Positions 32,988-45,595 of a DNA stretch of 64,000 bases are shown here, in pieces. The first letter of the stretch is position 1, and every line of letters starts with the position of its first letter. The stretch lies in the NCBI GenBank assembly GCA_936440205.1, contig OW387147.1, positions 17,013,629-17,077,628 on the forward strand, read 5' to 3'. The stretch comes from Lepidonotus clava (lineage: Eukaryota > Annelida > Polychaeta > Phyllodocida > Polynoidae). The notes under the pieces are model-generated. The model was given only the letters and a program-made list of their open reading frames with translations, had not been told where the DNA came from and searched no databases. Both the position numbers and the translations under genes were made by a program.

Positions 32988-33419
32988 TAGAATTCAAAGT
33001 GGAGTAAATATATCCAACTCGACGACTGACTGGTGGACAGGTGTTGATAAACTTTTTATTATAATGAATAAAATCGTGGCGTGATCAACATGTTTCGACT
33101 GGTCAAAGTCTTCTTCAGGATCTGATAGCTACAGTGTAAAATTTGTTTATATAGTCAAGAATCAACAGTGTAGATGGTTGAGTGTTAAACGCGGTTGATT
33201 TCTACGGGTGGATATCCACAGTGTTAAGCGTTGAAATCGTCTTTGGAAAATAAAAGTCCACTTTTTTGAGATTATATTTATAACTTTTCTTACTTTTACA
33301 AATACTTTTAGAATTCGTCCGTAATAGTTAGGGAAACGTCTTTGAATCTAGATTATATAAATAGAACTTCAGATTAAACAACATCAACAGTAAATCCGCA
33401 CGCCTGGGATGAATAAAAA
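32988..33419 (-). repeat. Penelope pseudo-LTR, 5' copy
   Basis: 432 bp direct repeat of 28488-28919. As the coding strand is minus, this is the upstream copy and should hold the promoter. Confidence 0.9.
33083..33122 (-). ncRNA. Hammerhead-like ribozyme motif (5' pLTR)
   Basis: Identical to the motif at 28583-28622. Two copies in one transcript would allow the dimeric pairing that short-stem-III hammerheads are thought to need. Confidence 0.55.
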
Positions 33420-33597
33420 TTTGTGTGTGTGTGTTGGGGGGGGGTTGTTAATTTGTATAGATCAGCACATTCATCCAACAGATGTATGTGTTTGTGTCCG
33501 AGCGTGTATGTTTATCAGTTTCGATCAGTACATTCATCCAATACGTGTGTGTGTGAGTTTGTTTGTTAATTAGTATAGATCAACATATTTATCCAAT
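33420..33597 (+). repeat. Minisatellite, right part
   Basis: Continues the array at 27935-28487: (GT)n, a G-run, then units with TAGATCAGCACATTCATCCAA, TTTCGATCAGTACATTCATCC and TAGATCAACATATTTATCC. It confirms that the Penelope-like element landed within one array. Confidence 0.65.
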
Positions 33598-36500
33598 GCA
33601 CGCATTTAATCTCCTTAGCACATTACGCTTATAGATATAAAATCCCATTCTCAACGGTGACGTTAGAGTAGCTGTGATTTTTTTTTTTTAAATTCTTTTA
33701 TTTAATCAGACATAAAATAAGTGCAAAAGCACTTGTTTACATTGAATGCCTGAGAAGCATGTTAGATCATGCTACTCCAATGACCCATAAAAAACATTTA
33801 GTATATCATAGTAATATTGTAAATAATTTACCTAAAATACTCAAGACAATAAATATTAAAAGTTACATCACTAGAATGGGTGTACATCAATATTGTACTC
33901 AATACTTTGAGCTATCTATACTGCAGTATGTTTATGTGGAAGTAATGGTCTTCTTTTGATGAACTCCCTTTAATGCTCAGAATAGGTAAGATTTGATGCT
34001 CTTAATTGTAACAGTTTTTCGTATAGGTCTTCTGAAAAGTTGCAATTCAGACATAACAATTACGGATTGATATTTATCTTAAATCCTCTATTGAATGTAA
34101 CCGGAAATTTAACACAATAGTTATGAATTGCTCTGAGATCTATACCTGACGTTCAGTGGTTATGATACCTCAACCAATCCCTCTATTGGAACATTGTACT
34201 CTTTGAACACATCTTAGATATATGAATCTTGAACAGATGATTAATTGTTTAAGATGCAAAACACTTCTAGTTAATTAAAAATTAATACCTTTTCTATCCC
34301 ATTTCAATAAATTAATTCCACCATTCCGCAAAAAGTTCAATCTCCATTGGATAATATGCCATGCACCACTCTTGAAATGTTGACATGATAAACACCCCAA
34401 ACATGCCAGGAATTACAACATGTCATCTTCGATTGGCAGTTCCCTGACAAACACAAGCAAAAATACTGGAATATTTGTTTTGCTGGTCGTTGTAAAATTG
34501 ATCCAGCCTTTTTGCGCTGGGTTTTTTTAGTCATGGAATACGAAACCACCACATCGTTTTCTAAAATTGTTCAGACCCCACGATCAGAAGATTATGCAGA
34601 AAAGAATGGAGATAACATAAAAAACTAGAATTAAGCTCTCAAAATTGGAAAAAAAGTAATGCGCTGGAAGAGACAGTCGTGACTTGTGCCAAACGGCCAT
34701 GTATTTTCTTCCCATAATTTACGAGCAGACGACTTTTAACTCCGCTCGCTGGTTCCTGTAGGCAGCAGCGGCAGGGGCGTGGCGGGAGTAAAAGAGGCCG
34801 GTGACCAATCAATGATACCATCCTTCATACTTCTAGCTGTTATAAAAGACACAATACATTCAATAGTATCAATCAAAACTACATGCCAAGGCCATATCTA
34901 TTGCTCTATTATTTCTATTTTTCTCCATTTTAAGTTCGCCTAGACGGCCAGAGGAGAACTTTTAATTTCAGGTACATGAATGGGCTCTTGTCACGAGTGC
35001 TTGCCGGCGTATTGCTGTTGAATGTCCCAGGCCATTTTTCTATTGGTGGTCCCACTTTGTTAGTACCTCATTGAGTGTGTGCAACACGGCAATCTGCAAA
35101 CACCCGCCGAGCATGCAATGGTTCTGACAATTAAAACTCACATTCTATCAGAGTTTACATGTTCTCTAGACTGGAACGTTGGTTAATGGCAATACACGAA
35201 GTAAAATACAAACTCATGTTGTAATTAACTGTATTGGTCCTTTGCATTATGGACCAAGAACTGTTAAAGCAATCTAATTAGGCCCAACACAAATCAAATG
35301 TATGCAAGCAAATATAGGATAAAACAGATAGAATGGAGGAAACCTCGAAATGACGTTATAGTCGAGAGTTTTCACAATACGCCCCGATTTCAGGTCTCCC
35401 ATTCCCTATCCACATCTAAACGGCTCTTGATGTGGGGTTCCTCAAGACAAGCTAAAGGTCCATGTGACTAAAAAATGTATGGCGTTGCACTATTCCTATA
35501 AAATGGCATATCTAAACAGTTAAGGCAATAATCATCTTTTCTCTTGTGCTGTATTCAGTCAGTTCCTACTCATTATCTCCATTGGTGTCATACTATAACG
35601 AAAATTCTTATTTCCCTGTTTATTCTGAATAAACCCAATTTCCCCGCCCCCCCCCCCCCCACAAGTGTATGACAAAGGCAACACCTGGCTACTTTTCTCT
35701 AGGAGGTCAGAGAAGTAGCTCCGAAGGGTAAAGGGCATATGAGCAGTGCCTAGTCCTTAGCCCACTTCTGGCCACTTCTTGTTCATGGCACACTTCAATA
35801 CATAGGCTATATTTAGGACGATTTGAAATGTTGCTTATTCATTCCCATGTAGGCCTATACATAAGATGCATATGTCAAAAGATGTGTCACAATATTGAAA
35901 GTTATAATAGAAATAATAGCCTAAATGATGTAATAATCGGATACAGTATTTGTCCCTATTGTAACGTCCATTCCATTAATGTATCGAGACCTTAACTGTA
36001 CTGTCTGAACCACAATTGATGGATTGTATAGTTTCAGTTTTGACTTGTCCGGATTTCAAATTCGATTGGAACATATCACCTTCATGTTCGAAAACAATAT
36101 TTAAGAAAGATTTTTCCAAAAATGCACAAGCTTACAGATACGGAATATTGCTGAGAAAAGAAACGCCATAACTATAACGGCATGACATGAACCCCTGTTC
36201 AGGCTGATGGAGGATTCAATGATGGACACATTATGGAATTCAGGTGGTCGGCCCCTATTGGCTATGCCATTAGACTCAGCCGGTTACTGACGTAAAAGCA
36301 CTGGCTGTCACCAGGTCATTGGTGCCTGCCGAAACCAGCGATGTCCTGACGCCTGCTGAACGATATTAAGTGATATGGGCGATAATGGATGACTTTATGG
36401 CGTGCACAGGTTGGTGGTTGTACCTCAGAGGTGTCACTGACTTTAGTAACATTAGTGCCAGGGGCGTGGGATACCCCTCTCCTCCCTCCCATTGGTGCAT

Positions 36501-39500
36501 AGGGACTACTCAAAGAGGGAAACAATGTACAGCCCCTGTGTCCTCCTCAAGGGTTATGCATGGAACCCTAGGCCTGGTAGATATTGCCTGTTTTATTTTG
36601 GATAAGAATATATCAATTAGTAGTAGTAGTAGTTTTATTGACAACTCGGAGTCATACTCGGAGTCATATACACTGACCTCATGTGTCATGAATATACATC
36701 AAGCATATACAAACATACATAAATACAAGTAAACATGAACAGATATGACAGTTAAGAGAAACAAAAACAAAAACAAGATGACATTTGCACAAGCAGTTGT
36801 AGCTACCAATGGTTATGAACCATACACATGGCAAGAACTGGCTAACAACTTTTTGTACTTGCAAATCTTTATGCATTTTGTAGGTAAATGTAGGGAGTAA
36901 GGTGTGCGAGGGGTAGAGGAACGGCAGATAGACCCACAGGATTTCGAAAAGAGAGATAACTACTCAAATGTCATGTGTTATGCAATGTTTTTTCTTCTTG
37001 GTCAAAGAAAGGTTGTTCAGGTCTGTATGAAAAATAAACGAGAGGAGGACCAGAATGGGTTTTGTCGCATCGTAGATCATTTGTTCAATCCGTGCACTGA
37101 ATACCTAATCGTTCAGTACACTTGTGTCATGCGAGGGACAGGGTTTTCTGACAAAAAATGTTTCCATTCTGAAATTAACGATTATTTCTGGTCTTGCCGA
37201 AAGAAAACCGAAACGGATTAAGGTATGCATGATATTCATAGCTATGCTAGCCCCAAACGGTTACAAGGTTGGGGGTGAGATGATTTTGTCCAATATGCAA
37301 ATGCAATTTGTCTGTCAGTTGCACGCTGGGGCAGCCTTCATTGAACCCATTCGCTCCTGGTCAGATCTAGAAATCTGCAAAGTTTGCATCTCATGTATTG
37401 CTAAGAGGGTTCCCCTTTGTGGGGGGTGGGTCATTCATTAAGCTATGCTTACATGTGGGTCATGTGTGCGGTAGGGTGCTGTCCATTGGGAGCGAATTGG
37501 AATTGGGACCAATGCAGTCGCCAATAGTATTCTTAGCTTACTTTATAGTAGTTGTTTCTTATCTCCAATCAGGTTAAGTTAAGGTTAAGCTAGTTTAGGA
37601 GGTAGTTACAATACGGTTTCTGTTCAATATTATTCCATACATTTCAGAAATGCTTATGAAAATGTGGATGGGTCTACCAAATAATTATTTATGACAAAGG
37701 AAACAAACAGAGATGAAAATCCATATGATAGGCTCCTGAGACCAATTATTCAAAACCAATACCTTTGTGGAATTACTAACATTGAGCCCCAAGAGATGAC
37801 GAATTAGTCTCTAACCAGTTAGCGAAATATGGGCCCAGGTCAATGCGACTAACAAACTTTAACAGACCTATAATATTCTCATAGGTTATGGATTCCTACC
37901 CTATACATGATCATAACCAAGATAATGTATAGGCCCTACACACGATTCCTATATTATATTCAGCATTCCATATAATATAGTGTCATGTCACGGACACGTA
38001 GCCAATTATATCATACATAAACCCAAATCATTATTCATATAACGGACCTCAGGGCACATAGACCGAGCTTATAAGCTTATAAGCCCATTCATATCCCGGA
38101 GTAACATGGGATGTGAACCATATCAAATGACTATTACTTATCGGAAGGTAATTCATACCCCGGTCTCGTGCTCTATACTATTGACCCAGCCTATCACGAT
38201 GCCTTCCCCCTAGAACCCTGAATAGCCCTAATACACCTTTATCAAGGCCATGACTCATCTTCTTCTCAGACCTTGTAGCACCGAGTCGTTCATCAAAGAA
38301 GGAGAACTACTGAGACGTGCTCTGTATGCTGGAAAGGGAGAATGATAACACTTAGCCATCTTATTCCAGCATTCAAACCAGGCCGTTTTTGATATAGTTA
38401 ATGCAATTGCAACACATGGCCCTAGAACGCACTTCTGGTTCCCAATCTAACCAGATAATATGTCAAATTAATCAGTGACACAATTAGAGGTAGTTAGGGA
38501 CACAGGGGAAATTTATCATTCCACTAGCTTATGGGCCAAAGATGATTCTTATGATTTAATGGGGTTTCTTGGAGAGTGAGGGGTTCCTAGATGAGTGACC
38601 CTTGTTGCGCTGAGCATTGCTTTTGATGTCAGTAAGAGCTGTTGTCGGTGGTCCGGTGCGGACGTGTGACATGTAGCACAAAGGCCACCTTATATGAGAT
38701 GGGATGTGCCACAAGCTATTAATCATGTGATGATAAATGAATGCAGAATTCGCATGTGGTATACATGTACGTTGAATAGCAGAGTTACTATTCCATAGGC
38801 GTTTTGCAAAACTATTGCATGCATGATAATCATCATCATGTGAAATCAGGAACCTGTACCCCATTTCTGAATAATATTGAGGTGCATGAAGAACATCAGG
38901 ATATAATAATGAAAATGTAATTCATATGCTATTGAAATCAAATGATCAATTGGACATGAATATTGCAATCAGTGCCTTTCTGGCTATTATGACGGCGTCC
39001 GCGCAACGTCCACAGAGGTCGTAAATCACACCCTACATAGGTCTTGAAATGCGAGTCGCATATGCATGGGTAGGGGTGCCCTTTGCAGGGTTGTGTAATT
39101 TATTGCCTCAACCAGCCCCTTTCAAAAACAAGCTATATGCCTAGTGAACCTTGTGATTCTTTTATAGATATGAAATACATATATCTTGTCTCGTTCAATG
39201 AGGATGGATATATGAGTAAATATGCATAGGCCTAGACAAATATGCCATGATGAGGATATAGGTCTATGTACGTTATAAAACCAAGATTTTAGATTTGGAG
39301 GAGCTATAGGAAAATGGCAGGGCTGAATAGGATAAGGGTAGGAATCAGTAAGACACATGATACCTAAAGGTAAGTAGAAGAGTAGGGTGAACCGTATTGC
39401 GGAGAAGGCTGTGGCAAAGGGTGTCACGACGAGGAAAGCAGTGCTGAGGCATTGGCCTTCTGGGTGGGTTACTACAGAAGTTCGATATATCTCCAGGGGT

Positions 39501-39977
39501 CAGCTGCAGCCTCTAGATCAAAGGTCCTAAGGGTTATGGTGAGTAGGGGGATACGGTGAGATGGGTGCCTGGTGGGATAGGACGCCGAGTGGGACTCTCT
39601 AAGATAGGGCTTTTTCTCCGTCAGGGACGGCAGGGGGTAAGCAGGGGTAACGTCCACAAATTGGTCGTGGTCGTTCGAGACGTGCACCCCCTGTCACAAT
39701 CGTTGCCTCTCCGGGCCTGCCGGCCGTCATAAATTGGTCCAATTTGCCACGTTGACCAATAATAGACTGACATATATCGGCACAGCTCCGGGCTGGCTTC
39801 CCAAATTGGGTTTACGCTATCAGAAGCCAAGAAGCCACTTTGCAATCCGACAGGCCCAGAGAGCGCCGGTGTCTCGTTCCAAGTCCCGCGCTGTGGGATT
39901 TGGTGAGACCGCGCCGCGTGATCTCACGGGATTTGTCGAGACCACGGAGGGAGCGATAAGAGACGTGGCTTCGGAGT
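33598..39977. other. Non-coding stretch without a supported gene
   Basis: AT-rich spacer. It holds a T-run at 33680-33691, which could be a minus-strand retroposon tail, and a CCAAT/TATA-like arrangement on the plus strand near 34804-34845 with no recognisable coding sequence behind it. It also holds a C-run near 35647-35660, a (TAG)n tract at 36618-36633, and a GC-rich motif-dense block at 39640-39970. Reading frames of up to about 120 codons occur but show no family resemblance, and several overlap each other. Confidence 0.5.
36618..36680 (-). repeat. (CTA)n microsatellite with an AATAAA on the minus strand
   Basis: Read on the minus strand, AATAAAA is followed by (CTA)n. This is the look of the 3' end of a non-LTR element with a microsatellite tail. 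No coding remnant is visible beside it, so the call is weak. Confidence 0.3.
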
Positions 39978-39981
39978 CAGT

Positions 39982-40427
39982 TGTGAACATAGGGTTTTGT
40001 GTGGTATAAATTGAAGAGAAGACTTGAAGGCAGGAGGTTGTAGTTGATGATTAAATATATTTCTCTACAGTCTCAGGAGTGTAGGCCTAAAGGCCTATTG
40101 CTGCTTAGTTGTTACATGTTGACTGTTCTGCTGCTGGACCCAGAGTGTCCCTTACAGCATACCTGCACCTCCCACCTGACCTCTGGTCAGTGACCTCATT
40201 ACAATTGACCAATGAGGGCAGGGGGGTGCTAACTGTCTAATTACCATAAACTCTATGATGTAATAATTAATATGCACATATGATATACCTTTTGATTATT
40301 ATAATTTAGACATAAAATATGTATGTTAATAGAAAATATGATATTAATATATTCTATATAATAGATTTGATGAATTCTTTGTAATTGTTAATGGGAGGAT
40401 ATGCCATGCCTAAACTTAGGTATGACA
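39982..40427 (-). repeat. 3' LTR of the non-autonomous element
   Basis: 446 bp, ending TG...CA in the minus orientation, one difference from the other LTR. Confidence 0.9.
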
Positions 40428-40432
40428 TAATG

Positions 40433-40444
40433 CCCCCCTTCCCT
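40433..40444 (-). other. Polypurine tract
   Basis: The minus strand reads AGGGAAGGGGGG a few bases before the 3' LTR, the expected place for the plus-strand primer of an LTR element. Confidence 0.65.
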
Positions 40445-41872
40445 GATTAAAATTTGGCTCCGCGCAAATAAATTAGTTTTCTTAATTTGAATAATAGATA
40501 TTTCAGGGAGTAAAGAGCGTATGATTTTTTTTTTGGTTCTCTATAGTGTGCACCTGGAATTTTGTATTCTAAACAATGATAGCAATCTACTACTAGATAG
40601 CGATTATATAATGATAGCAAGGGATTTTAAAACAATGACAGCTTTAACTTTTATAGGCTTATCTTTCTTTCCTAATTTAACGTTTAATTTAGCTAAACCA
40701 GGTCGCAGATGACAAGGTTATAAAATCTAATACAAGAACTTTCACCTAACCTTAAAATTAAAGGTTGATAAAATTGTATTGATTATGACTAGTGTTAGTA
40801 TCCCTAACTGATTTCCCTGTCTAAATCTCTGAAAGAAAGAAATCTTAATCCTAGCTGAAAACGAAAGTAGAGAATTAGACATAAGGAACATATTACATTG
40901 GTTAGTTTATGCAGTGAAACTATTTTGTAAGTAATGTTGTCCATTTTTGTTGTAGTCCATTTTGAAGTTCTAGTAGTTGAGGCATTGATATTGCCTTTGG
41001 ATTTTTTTGTTGATTGTTTATCATAAATAGTTGGGTATTTTTCATAAGTTTGATTGATTGTTCATTGTTTTGGGGCGAGTTTAATTTCGCTCCTATTTCC
41101 AACGATGAGGTTGACTTGAATATTGCAGGGTTGTCTTGTGGGTTGTCTATTGTAGGTTGTCTAGAGGCCCTTTGTAGTTGTGTAGTTTTGATGTTGGGAC
41201 ATCTTTGGGAGGGATGAGGCATCTGTCACAGCATCTACCATCTTTCTGAAACCCAATTTAGAAAAATCTTTTAGGGCAGAATATTTAAATTGTTGTAAAT
41301 GTTCAGTGAAAGTACATATAATTTCATTGTCATCTCATTTTCTTTGAATCATTAATCTAACTTCAGTTTTTTTCTTGTTGTTGTTGTTGTTGTTGTTGTT
41401 CTAAATACTTAAGTGTGGGTGCTGTAAATGATTTCACATCATCAACATTATTAATCGCGTTTTATTAGATACCTCTGCAAGATGTGTTCTGTTTTCAATT
41501 CCATTTTCGATTTTGGAATCAGCATAACATGAATAAAGTGTATGATGACAATAATTGCGGGAGTACATCTCCAGCACGAAATCTGTAATACGTTTTGGTA
41601 ATTATCTGAAAAAGGATAAAGTTAGAGGTATGGGACATTGAGATAATGAACACAGGCGTTTGTCCTACTCGCTGGTTGATCGAAACATGTCTGAGCATTG
41701 AGTTCTTGATATGAAAATAAATAACAAAATAAAAATAGTCAAATTTCGGGTAGTTGAGGGAAAATGTTGTACGTGCGTCTGTGATATGAAACAGTGGGGA
41801 ATAAATCACTAGAATTTGTGCTTTATCTTTATTTGTAAGGAAAGTTAGATTAGGCTCTATAGTGGCCGTTGG

Positions 41873-42361
41873 TCAGTTCTTTGATGCATTCGCCGTCACG
41901 TAGATAGGGGCGTATGGAGGGAAGGGTTGGATTAGTGCGTTACTGTTTGTTGTAAGAGGAGTTGGATACAAAGGCTGGGCGCCTGGTGTGAAGTAGCTGT
42001 TGGTGCGTCCTTTAATTGTAGCAACAGATATAGCGGCTATGGGTCGCGTCTTTTGTTTTTGAATGCCACCAATTAGATAAGGGCGTCTAGCTGGTGGCGC
42101 ATGGTGGGAATAGTGCGTTACTGGTTGTTGTGAGAAGAGTAAGATCAGGCCGGGGGTTGGGGGTTGGCGTGAAGGAGCCGTTGGTTGTTTCTTTGATTCT
42201 GGTTGAGGGCTTAGTGGTTTTAAGGGTTTGGGCTTTGTTCCTGAGAGCCGGCGGTTAGATAGGGGCAACTGGGCCTTTGTTGAATTGATATGAGTTTGTT
42301 TGTGGATGCCGCCATTTACATGTCTGGGACAGATGCTGGTTTGTCCGTCTTTGGGATTCAA
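41873..42361 (-). other. Unrecognised Pro/Gln/Thr-rich frame inside the LTR element
   Basis: A 162-codon frame of low complexity (many Pro, Gln, Thr), containing loosely repeated segments that mirror DNA repeats of about 180 bp in this part of the interior. No family is recognised and it may not be coding. It is noted because it is the longest frame in the element. Confidence 0.3.
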
Positions 42362-43463
42362 TGCTTTGATACCAAAATATAGTACAATTACATAGAAACA
42401 AAGTAAATGGACATTATCACTGGACTTCTGGAAGAGAAATTATGATGTTTTACTTATATCTTAGTCATTTATATAGGTAATAATGGTTAACTTGCTGCAA
42501 AATAAGAGTTGTTAGTGGTTATGCATGCATGTATACGTAGGTCATGGTTATAAAAATCAAAAGACGTAATGTTAAATGGGTAGTAAGTTGCCACAAGCGG
42601 ACATACAGGTAGCTAATCTGTTGTGTCCTCATTTACAGAGACTTGGCCGAGTCTCAGTAAGTGTTTGCTTCACTAACTACATGTTTATTTCATCTTCATT
42701 ATTTTATTTCAAATGTTTGTTTGAATTCCCCATGATCACGTGGACATAGGGTTAACATTACATTCACCATCTCGAGGACCTGTGGTTTTCACACAACGAT
42801 AGTGAATTTGAAGGAGCATTTGGATAAAAATCAGAAAATGGAATATCACAGTTGGAATAGCGGAAGCCGTGGTGGTTTTATAAAATATTGAATGAAAATT
42901 ATAATTCCTTAATAACTCTGGGAGTATGTATCCAAATTTCGTTCTGCTCACAGTTTTGGAATTATCATTAAATGTACGTTTAGGCCAAGGTAGTTGTGAG
43001 TATGAAATAGCGGCCCTAACACATTAATTGCGGCCGTTTCTTTGGAATTCCTTATTGGTTATTTCAACTTTGTTTCCGAACTAATTATCGCGGGTTTCTT
43101 TTGAAGTTATGAAAACGGTTAAAGCTATATCTCAGCTTCTAGGTAACCTAGGGATTTGCAACTTTCACTCCAAGGAAGCTTATATCAGTTATCACATTGC
43201 TATGGGCCTCAAGTCAAAGGAATCACCGCCGCAATAGCGTTATTTTCGGCCGTTCCTAGTGCCAACTTTTTCTGAAATAAAAGAAAGTTTCGGTAGTTAA
43301 TTATTGGACACAGAATACTCTCACCGGATTTGTAGTTCTTGCTTTCTAGTGGTTGCTGTAGTTTCTTCTCCTGGACTGTAGAATTGTAGAGAAGTATTTT
43401 GCTTCATCTTGTGGGGAGGTACCTTGGGTAGAGAAAGTCGCTTGGCAGTGTAGAAGGTAGGGT

Positions 43464-43481
43464 ACCCAGGTTCTGTCACCA
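43464..43481 (-). other. Primer-binding-type site
   Basis: The minus strand reads TGGTGACAGAACCTGGGT two bases after the 5' LTR. TGG is the complement of the CCA end of a tRNA. The tRNA itself was not identified. Confidence 0.6.
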
Positions 43482-43482
43482 T

Positions 43483-43928
43483 TGTGAACATAGGGTTTTG
43501 TGTGGTATAAATTGAAGAGAAGACTTGAAGGCAGGAGGTTGTAGTTGATGATAAAATATATTTCTCTACAGTCTCAGGAGTGTAGGCCTAAAGGCCTATT
43601 GCTGCTTAGTTGTTACATGTTGACTGTTCTGCTGCTGGACCCAGAGTGTCCCTTACAGCATACCTGCACCTCCCACCTGACCTCTGGTCAGTGACCTCAT
43701 TACAATTGACCAATGAGGGCAGGGGGGTGCTAACTGTCTAATTACCATAAACTCTATGATGTAATAATTAATATGCACATATGATATACCTTTTGATTAT
43801 TATAATTTAGACATAAAATATGTATGTTAATAGAAAATATGATATTAATATATTCTATATAATAGATTTGATGAATTCTTTGTAATTGTTAATGGGAGGA
43901 TATGCCATGCCTAAACTTAGGTATGACA
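43483..43928 (-). repeat. 5' LTR of the non-autonomous element
   Basis: 446 bp, near-identical to 39982-40427. The CAGT target duplication follows at 43929. Confidence 0.9.
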
Positions 43929-44929
43929 CAGTCAAAGGGGTGAGATTGGGGCCATGGGATTGTAAGGTAGACGCAATGCAGTAAGGTATCAACGATTTCT
44001 GCAACCTTCCATGTGTAGGAAAAAGTGATTTGGGTAGATTATAGAATTGGGATAATGGAAAGGTGATAGGCCCTTTGCACTGACTTCCAAAGAATATAAC
44101 CGGAAGTAGAATGACCCATGTTGCCGCTAGGCCTATTTCTTTTAAATGTATTAAGGACAAACACTAACGTCTCCATGTGTTCTTGATCTTATTGAGTCAA
44201 ACCTTACCAAATGCATGATAGGCCTACCAGGTCAATCTCATATTGTAGACCAAAGTGGCCCAAATACCTACACAAGGGTTGGTCTTTATGACTAGGCCTA
44301 CTAAATACATAGGCCTAGGCCTAGGTCAATGTAATCTAAATTCTAACAGGTTCACCTATTTACACATCATAAGAAAGCTTTACCCAGCTTTGCTATCAAT
44401 GTTATAAAACAAGGTACATTGACAAATGGCAGTGAATGCTCCACATAAAGAAACCTTCATTGGCAGTCACAGCCACAGGCCAATGCAGTATTTATATTGA
44501 CAAGACCGTTATGAGGACCCCTCCCTCTCACAAAACTGCAATAACCGATCTCCGATAACCATTGATGTCTCATCATCACTTTATGGACAGGCAATAAGGC
44601 AAGCGCTACATTATTAACTCCAGTACAGTTATAGCAGCTTATTAAACACTCTTATGTTTCTCCACAATTACTCTTTCATGAGGTTTACACAATGTGCAAT
44701 CCATTTGTTTACGATTTCTTTTGTCACTGTGTGATCATGATACTCGCTCACACCGTGAAGAGATGCATGTATTGTGAAGCTTGCATACAGTATGGAGGTT
44801 AAGCGATTGCGACTCACCACGTAATATAAACGTAACATAGGCCCAACCCTAATCTCCCTTATCATTGCGAAATTGCAAAATGTCTCATAACGAGCTATAG
44901 GGGGCCTACACTTGGGCGGGGGAGTAGAT

Positions 44930-45070
44930 GTGGGGTCCTGATGGTGCCCTGTTGATTTAAAGAAATCACAATGTCGCCCTGTCGAATTTTAGAAATTGTT
45001 ATAGGCCTATAGCTCTGTCGATTTTAAGAATTAGCTCTGTTGCATTTCAATAGGTCCAAGCATGACCGTG
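44930..45070 (+). repeat. Degenerate short tandem repeat
   Basis: GCCCTGTTGATTTAAAGAAAT, GCCCTGTCGAATTTTAGAAAT, GCTCTGTCGATTTTAAGAAT and GCTCTGTTGCATTTCAATAG follow one another, a 30-50 bp repeat in four diverged copies. Confidence 0.5.
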
Positions 45071-45550
45071 TCGCCGTTTCGAATTTAGGTGTGTATACCC
45101 GTACTATGGGCGTGAGATAATGAGATTTCAATTCAGGTTTCTGTTACCAATTCTTTTACCATACTACTCTTGAATATGTTTGAAAGTTTGGAGACATATT
45201 GACGTATTGAGATGCGTTGAAATTGCTTAACCTCCCAAACATAAACAATACCACTGGCAGTGTTGTTATTTGACCAACTTTTAGGTAAAATGCTCATACA
45301 AACATCTACTTCCTGATAGACAGTAATCAATGAAAATGTCATCCTGATGGCCAACTGTAAACACACAGTTTAAGCTCTGGCACGATCGTTCATACCAAAA
45401 AAGTATCGCGACTGTAACTTGATTTCTATTAGCAAATATGAAAGATCCTAAATTACAAAAAACTAAGTCGTTTGAGTCATTCTGAATAAGCAATATGCTT
45501 CTACACTCTTATTTTTAAAGGAGACTTTTTTCTTTTAATTATTACAGGTT

Positions 45551-45595
45551 CATGAAATAAGCGTTCGTGAAATAAGCGTTCGTGAAATCAGCGAA
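45551..45595 (+). repeat. 15 bp tandem triplicate
   Basis: CATGAAATAAGCGTT, CGTGAAATAAGCGTT and CGTGAAATCAGCGAA in direct succession. Confidence 0.7.

Larger units (their letters stand above)
28488..33419 (-). mobile_element. Penelope-like retroelement (EN+ type), 4.9 kb, young
   Basis: Direct terminal repeats of 432 bp (28488-28919 and 32988-33419) differ at only three visible positions, so the insertion is recent. Between them on the minus strand lie an N-terminal-type frame, a reverse transcriptase/GIY-YIG frame and a second downstream frame with two C2H2 zinc fingers. The RT blocks and the C-terminal GIY-YIG endonuclease identify the Penelope group rather than LINEs or LTR elements. The upstream part of the coding region is spread over more than one frame, so the copy looks nearly whole with one or a few breaks. 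Each terminal repeat contains a hammerhead-like motif. It is inserted in a minisatellite. Confidence 0.9.
39982..43928 (-). mobile_element. Non-autonomous LTR retroelement (fossil type, very young), 3.9 kb
   Basis: 446 bp LTRs (39982-40427 and 43483-43928) differ at one visible position. CAGT lies immediately outside both ends (39978-39981 and 43929-43932), a 4 bp target duplication. On the minus strand a primer-binding-type sequence follows the 5' LTR and a polypurine tract precedes the 3' LTR, so the element is oriented minus. The 3.05 kb interior shows no recognisable gag, protease, RT, integrase or envelope. This fits a LARD-like passenger element mobilised by an autonomous relative. The family is not determined, though a Ty3-like donor is plausible. 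Confidence 0.85.

Noticed and set aside
28341-33597. CRISPR-like spacing of repeats in the GT-rich array
   Set aside because: It is a eukaryotic minisatellite: units are contiguous and diverged, with no unique spacers.
34800-34850. CCAAT and TATAAAAG words suggesting a plus-strand promoter
   Set aside because: No exon or signal-peptide start follows within the next kilobases; probably chance or part of an enhancer.
36316-36732. Minus- and plus-strand frames of 69-120 codons
   Set aside because: They cross a microsatellite tract and each other and show no family features.
36904-37441. Two overlapping ~105-codon plus-strand frames
   Set aside because: No domain, signal peptide, splice context or family resemblance; overlapping frames in AT-moderate DNA are expected by chance.
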